A stretch of DNA of 13,874 bases from an uncultured Neisseriaceae bacterium. Lineage in GTDB: Bacteria; Pseudomonadota; Gammaproteobacteria; Burkholderiales; UBA11063. The position numbers were made by a program, and so were the translations under genes. Shown in pieces: positions 8,013 through 13,874 of the stretch (positions within the stretch are counted from its first letter, which is position 1; each line of letters begins with the position of its first letter). The stretch covers positions 1 to 13,874 of the forward strand of contig CAITEL010000304.1 in NCBI GenBank assembly GCA_903891375.1, read 5' to 3'. The notes below the pieces were generated by a model. That model saw only the letters and a list, made by a program, of their open reading frames with translations. It did no database searches and was not told the origin of the DNA.

Positions 8013-9515
8013 ATGGCAAGCATTAGCTTAGGTTTTGAGAAACAATTATGGGATATGGCAGATAAGCTGCGTGGTAATATTGAGTCATCGGAATATAAAC
8101 ACGTTGTTTTAGGGTTAATATTTCTTAAATATATTTCTGATGCTTTTGAAGAAAAATATAATGAGTTAAAAGCAGAAGGGCAGGGTTTTGAAGAAGAATC
8201 GGATGAGTATTTAGCCGAAAATATTTTTTTTGTACCGAGTCTTGCTCGTTGGGATTATATTAAAAATCATGCTAAATTACCCAATATAGGTAAAATCATA
8301 GATGATGCAATGATTGAGATTGAGAAAATAAATGACCGTCTTAAAGGCGTATTACCAAAGAACTATGCTCGTCCTGAACTTGATAAAAGCAAACTTGGAG
8401 AATTGATTGATTTGTTTTCTTTTAAATTAGGCGATAGAGAGTCAAGAGCTCAAGATATACTAGGTCGTGTATATGAATATTTTCTTGGTAACTTTGGTTC
8501 ATCTGAGGGAGAGTTTTATACCCCACCATCAATAGTTAAAACTTTGATTAACATGATTGAACCATATCAAGGGCGGGTTTATGACCCATGTTGTGGTACT
8601 GGCGGAATGTTTGTTCAAAGCCAAAAATTTGTTGAAGAGCATCAGGGGCGAAAAGACAATATACATATTTATGGACAAGAATTTACAGCAACTACGTGGC
8701 GATTATGTAAAATGAATTTAGCTATTCGTGGAATAGATGGAAATATTGCACCACGTGATGCAGATACTTTCACTAATGATTTGCATAAAACATTGCGGGC
8801 TGATTATATTCTGGCTAATCCTCCATTTAATATTAAAGATTGGGGAGGTGAGAAACTAAAAGAAGATGTTAGATGGAAATACGGTATTCCGCCTACAGGT
8901 AATGCTAATTATGCATGGATACAACATATAATCTCGAAATTATCTCCAGGCGGTGTAGCTGGTTTTGTTATGGCTAATGGTACTATGTCAACTGCATCAG
9001 GTGGTGAAGATGAAATACGTAAAAATATTATTGAGGATAATTTAGTGGATTGCATACTTACTATGCCGACTAATTTATTTTACAACGTAACAATACCTGT
9101 ATGTTTATGGTTTCTAACTAAGAATAAAAAAGCAGTAAATGGACGAGATCGCAGTAACGAGATTTTATTTATCGATGCACGTAAAATGGGGGCTATGGTT
9201 ACACGTAAACACCGTGAGTTATCTGATGCAGAAATAAAACAAATTTCAGATACATACCATAATTGGAAGAATGGCGAAGCGTACCAAGATAAAATTGGTT
9301 TTTGTAAATCAGCACCGCTTGACGAAGTACGCAGTCATGAATATATACTCACACCAGGGCGTTATGTTGGAATAGAAGAAGCAGAACAAGATAGTGAACC
9401 ATTTGATGATAAAATGACAAGATTAACTAGTGAATTAGCTGAGTTATTCGCTAAATCACACCATTTAGAAGCAGAGATTAGAACACAACTTAAAAAAGTA
9501 GGTTATGAGTTTTAA
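8013..9515 (+). CDS. hsdM: Type I restriction-modification DNA methyltransferase subunit M
   Basis: HsdM uses S-adenosylmethionine to methylate N6 of adenine within the site chosen by HsdS, working as an M2S complex. The N-terminal HsdM_N helical domain (residues about 5-130) contains [20 protein letters not shown] and [16 protein letters not shown]. The N6_Mtase domain follows, with [12 protein letters not shown]-binding motif I D191-PCCGTGG and catalytic motif IV N269-PPF-272. Both are intact, and the 500-residue length is typical, so the enzyme looks functional. The C-terminal segment (about 468-495) is a probable coiled coil for HsdS contact. It heads a + strand locus with a HEPN gene, an MNT-HsdS fusion and a truncated hsdR. 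A palindromic repeat begins two bases after its stop. Confidence 0.97.
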   Translation: MASISLGFEKQLWDMADKLRGNIESSEYKHVVLGLIFLKYISDAFEEKYNELKAEGQGFEEESDEYLAENIFFVPSLARWDYIKNHAKLPNIGKIIDDAMIEIEKINDRLKGVLPKNYARPELDKSKLGELIDLFSFKLGDRESRAQDILGRVYEYFLGNFGSSEGEFYTPPSIVKTLINMIEPYQGRVYDPCCGTGGMFVQSQKFVEEHQGRKDNIHIYGQEFTATTWRLCKMNLAIRGIDGNIAPRDADTFTNDLHKTLRADYILANPPFNIKDWGGEKLKEDVRWKYGIPPTGNANYAWIQHIISKLSPGGVAGFVMANGTMSTASGGEDEIRKNIIEDNLVDCILTMPTNLFYNVTIPVCLWFLTKNKKAVNGRDRSNEILFIDARKMGAMVTRKHRELSDAEIKQISDTYHNWKNGEAYQDKIGFCKSAPLDEVRSHEYILTPGRYVGIEEAEQDSEPFDDKMTRLTSELAELFAKSHHLEAEIRTQLKKVGYEF

Positions 9516-9516
9516 T

Positions 9517-9579
9517 GACATACCAATTGCTGGTGCTTGTCATTCCGTACTTGATACGGAATCCAGCACTTGGTATGCC
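9517..9579. repeat. Extended imperfect palindrome between hsdM and the HEPN gene
   Basis: The outer arms 9517-9533 (GACATACCAATTGCTGG) and 9563-9579 (CCAGCACTTGGTATGCC) pair at 15 of 17 positions. Inside them ATTCCGTA (9542-9549) and TACGGAAT (9555-9562) pair perfectly around CTTGA, leaving an eight-base bulge on the left. The ATTCC...GGAAT core resembles the general form of short dispersed palindromes known in several bacteria, such as the Neisseria dRS3 repeats. In RNA it would fold into a long stem just after the hsdM stop and could separate hsdM expression from the genes behind it. Confidence 0.7.
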
Positions 9580-9640
9580 GTTATTATGAGAAATATTCAT
9601 TGTTTGTTGCAATTTAACATGTTAATGGAGTTGCATAATT

Positions 9641-10060
9641 ATGCTAGACTTAACAAATTTTAAAAAAGCTATTTGGAATTATCGAGAATTATTAATTACG
9701 GCTTATGATAGTAGTCAAATTGCGCAACTTAGTAAAGTTATCCAAGAGGCAATAAAAACTGCTGTAATTCAAAATTTTGAAGTAACGTATGAGTTATCTT
9801 GGAAAATGATGAAACGTTGGCTAGAGTATAATTTTAGTGAAGATTACGTAGCAGGTGTCAGTCGTAGAGAATTATTTATATTGGCAGCTGAATCTGGATT
9901 AATTAAAGATGTGGACAAATGGATGATTTATCATAGAGCAAGAAACGAAACCTCTCATACATATGATAGTGTAACTGCAGAAGAGGTCTACACATTAGCT
10001 AGTGAATTTATTCATGATGTTAGCAAATTATTTGAAGTGTTAGAGAGTAAGAATGATTGA
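9641..10060 (+). CDS. HepT-like HEPN protein (HI0074 family, 'nucleotidyltransferase substrate-binding'), probable toxin
   Basis: This 139-residue, largely helical protein belongs to the HI0074 family, once described as nucleotidyltransferase substrate-binding and now placed among HEPN domains. Family features are NFKKAIWNYRELL, the helix QNFEVTYELSWKMMKRWLE and the motif R101-NETS-H106-T-Y108. That is an exact R-x4-H-x-Y: Arg and His form the RNase site in HepT toxins, and the Tyr is the residue AMPylated by the MntA antitoxin in the Shewanella pair. Toxicity is inferred, not shown. A GGAG lies ten bases upstream. The last eight bases overlap the next gene, whose N-terminus is the matching nucleotidyltransferase, so toxin and antitoxin parts should be made together. 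Confidence 0.88.
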   Translation: MLDLTNFKKAIWNYRELLITAYDSSQIAQLSKVIQEAIKTAVIQNFEVTYELSWKMMKRWLEYNFSEDYVAGVSRRELFILAAESGLIKDVDKWMIYHRARNETSHTYDSVTAEEVYTLASEFIHDVSKLFEVLESKND

Positions 10061-11597
10061 TCTTAGCCCATATCAACTAGAAATAGTGTTAGACATACTC
10101 AAAAAACGTGTACCACAATGCGAGGTGCGTGTATTTGGTTCACGGTATAAATGGACTGCAAAAAATCATTCTGATTTGGATCTGGCAATAGTAGGACAAG
10201 AGAAATTAGAGAGAAAAATTATTTATGCACTTAAAGATGATTTTAGCGAGTCAGATTTACCTATTCGAGTAGATGTATTAGATTGGTATGCAATATCCGA
10301 TGAGTTTAAACGAATTATAGAGCAAGGTTATGAAGTGATACAGGAAAAAGAAAAGCAGTTACCAGACGGCTGGCAAGTAAAAAAACTAGGCGATGTTGGT
10401 AAAGTAATTACAGGTAAAACACCTTCAAAAAATAATCCGGAGCATTGGGGGAATTTAGTTGATTTTATTACTCCAAGCGATTATAACGGAGATAGATTTT
10501 TAAAAAATATGCCAAGAAAACTGTCATCCGATGGTAAATTGAAATTTAAAAATCTAATTATACCAAAATACAATATCTTAGTAACATGTATTGGCTCTGA
10601 TATGGGAAAAATAGGAATAAATTTAAACGAATGTGTTACTAATCAACAAATTAATACAATTATAGTTAATACACAAGAGTTTAATTGTGATTATATTTAT
10701 TATTTTCTAAAAAATAACTATTTATTATTACGTAGCATAGCATTTGGTGGCACTACAATGCCGATAATTAATAAGTCTACATTCGAAAAAATATCAATAG
10801 TTCTCCCACCACTAGTAGAACAAAAAGCAATAGCAGATGTTTTATCTGCATTAGATGATAAAATCGAGGTTAATCAACAAATCAACAAAAAGCTGGAAGA
10901 AATGGCACAAGCTATTTTCAAGCAATGGTTCGTTGACTTTAACTTCCCAGATGAAAACGGCAATCCATACAAATCTTCAGGCGGTGCGATGGTGTGGAAC
11001 GAAGAGCTAAAAAAAGAAATCCCCCTCAACTGGTCAATGTCTAGTTTAGATGAAATAGCTACATTTACAAATGGTTTGGCTATGCAAAAATTTAGACCGC
11101 AAAAAAATGAAAAATCATTACCAGTCCTTAAGATTAAAGAATTAAGACAAGGTTGCACTGATAATAATAGCGATCGATGTACAGATAAATTGCCAGATTG
11201 TATAGTGGTGATTGATGGAGATGTTATCTTTTCTTGGTCAGGTACATTAATAGTGGATATTTGGTCTGGTGGTAAGGCTGGATTAAATCAACATTTATTT
11301 AAAATTAAATCAGAAAAATATAGTACTGCATTTTATTATTTGTGGATAAAATATCATCTAAGTAACTTTATTTCAATCGCCCAAGGAAAAGCAACTACCA
11401 TGGGTCATATTCAACGAAAACATTTATCCGAGGCTAAGGTAATTTGTCCAAATGACTTGTATGTGAGTAAGTTGAATGATGTTTTAATGCCTGTAATTCA
11501 GCTGTACACAACAACCTGTATTGAAATTAAAAGATTGGCAAGCACACGTGATACATTACTCCCAAAACTAATGTCTGGCGAAATTAGAGTATTATAG
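10053..11597 (+). CDS. hsdS: MntA-type nucleotidyltransferase fused to type I specificity subunit HsdS
   Basis: One uninterrupted 514-residue frame encodes two proteins that are usually separate. Residues 1 to about 98 are a minimal nucleotidyltransferase of the HI0073/MntA type: VFGSR followed by the exact G29-S30-x10-D41-x-D43 metal site and a third acidic residue D74 in RVDVLDW. This half should AMPylate and so neutralise the HEPN partner upstream. A short charged linker (QEKEKQ) leads to HsdS from about residue 103 (LPDGWQVKKLGDV). The order is first target-recognition domain, central conserved PPLVEQKAIADVLSALDDKIE (about 250-272) with helix LEEMAQAIFKQWFVDF, second target-recognition domain (about 322-480), and tail RDTLLPKLMSGEI. 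HsdS picks the DNA site for HsdM. Both halves look complete. The start overlaps the HEPN gene by 8 nt with only a weak GAGAG ahead, fitting coupled translation. Confidence 0.9.
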   Translation: MIDLSPYQLEIVLDILKKRVPQCEVRVFGSRYKWTAKNHSDLDLAIVGQEKLERKIIYALKDDFSESDLPIRVDVLDWYAISDEFKRIIEQGYEVIQEKEKQLPDGWQVKKLGDVGKVITGKTPSKNNPEHWGNLVDFITPSDYNGDRFLKNMPRKLSSDGKLKFKNLIIPKYNILVTCIGSDMGKIGINLNECVTNQQINTIIVNTQEFNCDYIYYFLKNNYLLLRSIAFGGTTMPIINKSTFEKISIVLPPLVEQKAIADVLSALDDKIEVNQQINKKLEEMAQAIFKQWFVDFNFPDENGNPYKSSGGAMVWNEELKKEIPLNWSMSSLDEIATFTNGLAMQKFRPQKNEKSLPVLKIKELRQGCTDNNSDRCTDKLPDCIVVIDGDVIFSWSGTLIVDIWSGGKAGLNQHLFKIKSEKYSTAFYYLWIKYHLSNFISIAQGKATTMGHIQRKHLSEAKVICPNDLYVSKLNDVLMPVIQLYTTTCIEIKRLASTRDTLLPKLMSGEIRVL

Positions 11598-11627
11598 ATT
11601 AAACAAGTGTTACTAAATTGAGGGAAT

Positions 11628-12095
11628 ATGACAACATTTAGCGAAGCAGACTTAGAACAAGCAACTCTCGAATGGTTAGAAGAGCTTGAGTTTACCACTA
11701 TTAGTGGGAGTGAAATATCCCCAGATGGCAACTACCCAGAACGTAATTCATATAATGATGTAGTCTTAAGTAACAGGTTACTAACTGCTATTCAAAGAAT
11801 CAACCCCCATTTACCAAATGATGCAATAGAAGATGCGCTACGGCAGATAACTATTCCAAAGCATCCGAGCCTTATTACTAATAATCAAACTTTTCATAAA
11901 TATATTACTGATGGTGTTGATGTTGCTCTACGTGATAAAGAAGGAGCAATCCAATATGATAAAGCTCAAATCTTTGATTTTAATAATGTGAATAATAATG
12001 ACTGGTTGGCAGTCAACCAATTTACAGTAATTGAAGGCAAGTCTGAAAAACGACCAGATATTGTTATTTTTGTTAATGAGCGGCATCGAACTTAA
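11628..12095 (+). pseudogene. hsdR: Truncated type I restriction subunit R (N-terminal fragment)
   Basis: The 155-residue frame matches the N-terminal HSDR_N region of HsdR: DLEQATLEWLEELEFTT, PERNSYNDVVL, DGVDVALRDKEG, NDWLAVNQFTVIEGKSEKRP and DIVIFVN. Intact HsdR proteins have around 1,000 residues, with a PD-(D/E)xK nuclease followed by DEAD-box translocase domains. Here homology stops just after FVN, and the frame ends with five unrelated residues. The first nuclease Asp (RPDIVIF) is kept but the E-x-K half is out of frame: IELK can be read one frame over at 12085-12096, then YE and a stop. No motor domain follows before sucD. GAGGG precedes the ATG, so a short protein may be made, but restriction cannot be expected from it. 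Confidence 0.9.
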
Positions 12096-12118
12096 ATATG
12101 AATGAGTACAAACTTACT

Positions 12119-12223
12119 TATACTTAGCACGGGCACAAATTGAGGTTTTTGATGAGCGACGCCGTGTACAATAGTACATCAGGAGCGAAATCGGAAAGCT
12201 CAATACATGTCCGTGTAAGTATA
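12119..12223. repeat. About 105-bp imperfect palindrome behind the hsdR remnant
   Basis: The left half from 12119 (TATACTTAGCACGG) and the reverse complement of the right half ending at 12223 (TATACTTACACGG) align with one gap. They stay similar for about 35 bases: roughly three quarters match, including a shared ATTGAG block. The centre is GTAC-AATA-GTAC at 12166-12177. It may be a small palindromic or MITE-like element, or a structured RNA. It starts 24 bases after the hsdR stop, where the rest of hsdR should be. No transposase and no proven target duplication were seen. Confidence 0.6.
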
Positions 12224-12245
12224 CCTGCGTAAATTAAAGCAGGTA
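12222..12245. repeat. Hairpin downstream of sucD sharing a stem with the 4529-4563 palindrome
   Basis: TACCTGC (12222-12228) and GCAGGTA (12239-12245) form a perfect 7-bp stem with a 10-base loop, 13 bases beyond the sucD stop on the minus strand. It is placed like a transcript-end hairpin, but no T run follows in the sucD direction. The same stem sequence is the core of the palindrome near nrdA. Confidence 0.5.
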
Positions 12246-12258
12246 AGTAGTTAACTGA

Positions 12259-13143
12259 TTAAATCATGTTTTTACTTTTTAATAAGTCAAACATTGTTGA
12301 GCCAATTTCAGCAGGTGAGCGAGTATATGTAATACCTGCTTTTTCAAATGCTTTGAACTTTTCTTCTGCAGTTCCTTGACCACCAGAGATAATCGCACCA
12401 GCATGGCCCATGCGTTTACCTTTTGGCGCTGTTACCCCAGCAATATAACCAACCACAGGTTTAGTCACATATGATTTAACAAATTCGGCGGCTTCTTCTT
12501 CAGCGGTTCCACCAATTTCACCAATCATAACGATTGCTTCTGTTTTAGGGTCATCTTGAAATAATTTTAAAGCATCGATATGAGATGTACCAGGGATAGG
12601 GTCTCCGCCAATCCCAATACAAGTAGATTGACCTAAACCCAATTTAGTGGTTTGGGCTACAGCTTCATAGGTAAGAGTTCCAGAACGAGACACGATCCCA
12701 ATTTTACCAGGTAAGTGAATATGTCCAGGCATAATACCAATTTTACACTCTCCAGGAGTTATAATACCTGGGCAATTAGGTCCAATTAATCGTGCCCCTG
12801 AGCATTCAACATAGCGTTTTATTTTTAACATGTCAAGTGTAGGCACCCCTTCGGTAATGCACACTATTAGGGTAATACCAGCATCAACTGCTTCAACGAT
12901 AGAATCCAGTACAAAAGGTGCTGGAACATAAATTACGGAGGCATCAGCATTTGTCTCGCGTACAGCATCAGACATAGTGTTAAAAACTGGTAGATTTAAA
13001 TGTCTTGTACCACCTTTACCAGGCGTAACACCACCAACTACGTCAGTTCCATATGCAATCGCTTGTTCCGAATGAAATGTACCATTTTTACCAGTGAAAC
13101 CTTGTACTAATAACTTTGTTTTTTTATTAATTAACACACTCAT
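12259..13143 (-). CDS. sucD: Succinate-CoA ligase (ADP-forming) alpha subunit
   Basis: SucD and SucC together convert succinyl-CoA to succinate with formation of ATP or GTP in the citric acid cycle. The 294-residue length is normal. The N-terminal CoA-binding domain shows [27 protein letters not shown] and VIYVPAP. The ligase domain carries [48 protein letters not shown] and the phosphohistidine loop [10 protein letters not shown] with H247. It closely resembles the E. coli-type protein throughout. The gene starts 11 bases after sucC, and its AAGGA ribosome binding site overlaps the sucC stop, so the two are one transcription unit on the minus strand. Confidence 0.98.
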   Translation of the reverse strand: MSVLINKKTKLLVQGFTGKNGTFHSEQAIAYGTDVVGGVTPGKGGTRHLNLPVFNTMSDAVRETNADASVIYVPAPFVLDSIVEAVDAGITLIVCITEGVPTLDMLKIKRYVECSGARLIGPNCPGIITPGECKIGIMPGHIHLPGKIGIVSRSGTLTYEAVAQTTKLGLGQSTCIGIGGDPIPGTSHIDALKLFQDDPKTEAIVMIGEIGGTAEEEAAEFVKSYVTKPVVGYIAGVTAPKGKRMGHAGAIISGGQGTAEEKFKAFEKAGITYTRSPAEIGSTMFDLLKSKNMI

Positions 13144-13154
13144 TTATATTATCC

Positions 13155-13874
13155 TTACTTTAATGTTGCTACAACCTTTTGGGCTGCATCAGAAAGACCA
13201 TCAGCTGGAATTAACTTTAATCCAGATTCTTTTAAAATTTTTGCACCTAATTCGGCATTATTACCTTCAAGTCTTACAACTACAGGTACAGTTACGTGAA
13301 CTTCTTTTACGGCATCAATGATAGCTTCAGCAATCATATCACAGCGCACAATTCCACCAAAAATATTAATTAAAACTGCTTTTACGCTAGGGTCAGCCAA
13401 AATAATTTTAAATGCCTCAATTACACGATCTTTAGTTGCCCCACCGCCTACATCAAGGAAGTTTGCAGGTTGTCCACCATAAAGCTTTATTATGTCCATA
13501 GTGGCCATAGCAAGTCCTGCACCATTTACCATGCAACCAATATTACCTTCCATACGCACATAACTTAATTCAGATTTACTTGCTCTAGTTTCCAAAGGAT
13601 CTTCTTCGTCTTCATCTCTGAGCATGGCAATCTCTGGATGCCTAAACAAACCATTATCATCAAAATTAATTTTTGCATCAAGGGCGAGTAAATTTCCTTC
13701 ATTCGTCACTACCAGTGGATTGATTTCTATTTGTGAAGCGTCTGTAGCTACAAAAGCATTATAAGTTGTTTCAACTATTTTCATCATTTGTTTTGCCTGA
13801 TCTCCAGAAAACCCTAACCTGAAAGCAATGTTACGACAATGGAAAGCTTGAATCCCCATAGCCGGATCGACTGA
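13155..13874 (-). CDS. sucC: Succinate-CoA ligase (ADP-forming) beta subunit, C-terminal part (5' end outside window)
   Basis: The open frame continues past the right edge of the window. The visible 240 codons (239 residues plus stop) cover about the last 60% of a SucC of normal length, near 388 residues. The Met at 13859 is internal: SVDPA precedes it in frame. Recognisable blocks are [83 protein letters not shown] and [14 protein letters not shown]. They include the end of the ATP-grasp domain and the CoA-ligase domain that contacts SucD. The N-terminal nucleotide-binding half lies outside. It is co-transcribed with sucD, 11 bases downstream. Confidence 0.97.
   Translation of the reverse strand, partial: SVDPAMGIQAFHCRNIAFRLGFSGDQAKQMMKIVETTYNAFVATDASQIEINPLVVTNEGNLLALDAKINFDDNGLFRHPEIAMLRDEDEEDPLETRASKSELSYVRMEGNIGCMVNGAGLAMATMDIIKLYGGQPANFLDVGGGATKDRVIEAFKIILADPSVKAVLINIFGGIVRCDMIAEAIIDAVKEVHVTVPVVVRLEGNNAELGAKILKESGLKLIPADGLSDAAQKVVATLK

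Noticed and set aside
9517..9579. Start of a CRISPR array or tandem repeat
   Set aside because: There is only a single palindromic unit and no regularly spaced copies with unique spacers anywhere in the window.
12152..12232. 26-codon + strand ORF with a GAGG ahead, inside the 105-bp palindrome
   Set aside because: It lies almost wholly within the palindrome, has no family resemblance, and the GAGG can arise by chance. Kept only as a note.
13094..13321. + strand open frame across the sucD/sucC junction
   Set aside because: Opposite two clearly real genes; a leucine-rich translation typical of antisense frames.

Overview
This 13.9 kb AT-rich stretch looks like the chromosome of a beta- or gammaproteobacterium. 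The clues are the approximately 950-residue class I NrdA with two N-terminal ATP-cones and a CESCQ tail, the SucCD pair, the YciA-type thioesterase, and a HemB in which the zinc cysteines are replaced. The genus cannot be named from the sequence alone.

Layout. (1) Positions 1-4310, + strand: a tight cluster holding the 3' end of apt, then hemB, a large FAD/Fe-S D-2-hydroxyacid (D-lactate type) dehydrogenase, and yciA. Neighbouring genes touch or overlap (TAATG, TGACATG, ATGA), so this is probably one translationally coupled operon. (2) 4311-4636: a gene-free convergent spacer with nested inverted repeats. (3) 4637-7489, - strand: nrdA, with a perfect TATAAT and two NrdR-box-like palindromes 32 bp apart in its upstream region. 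(4) 7490-8012: the divergent nrdA/hsdM control region. (5) 8013-12095, + strand: an accessory type I restriction-modification locus (hsdM, a HEPN/HepT-like gene, a fused gene, an hsdR remnant). (6) 12096-12258: a spacer holding a roughly 105-bp imperfect palindrome. (7) 12259-13874, - strand: sucD and the 3' two thirds of sucC.

The accessory locus is the interesting part. Between hsdM and hsdS sits a HepT-like HEPN protein with an intact R-x4-H-x-Y motif. The next ORF overlaps it by 8 nt and encodes one continuous protein: an apparently complete MntA-type minimal nucleotidyltransferase (G-S-x10-D-x-D plus a third Asp) fused in frame to a full two-TRD HsdS specificity subunit. The presumed antitoxin is therefore physically part of the DNA-recognition subunit. 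The hsdR gene behind it is cut off after about 150 residues, inside its nuclease motif, and is followed by a long imperfect palindrome rather than the rest of the gene. As it stands the locus should make an HsdM/HsdS methyltransferase without restriction, with a HEPN/MNT toxin-antitoxin pair tied to it. A plausible but untested reading is that the toxin makes loss of the methyltransferase costly, which would help explain why M and S remain open after HsdR was lost.

Three gene-free spots (4529-4563, 9517-9579, 12119-12245) carry palindromic repeats, some sharing stem sequence. This suggests dispersed palindromic elements in this genome. No tRNA, rRNA, CRISPR array, integrase or transposase was seen.
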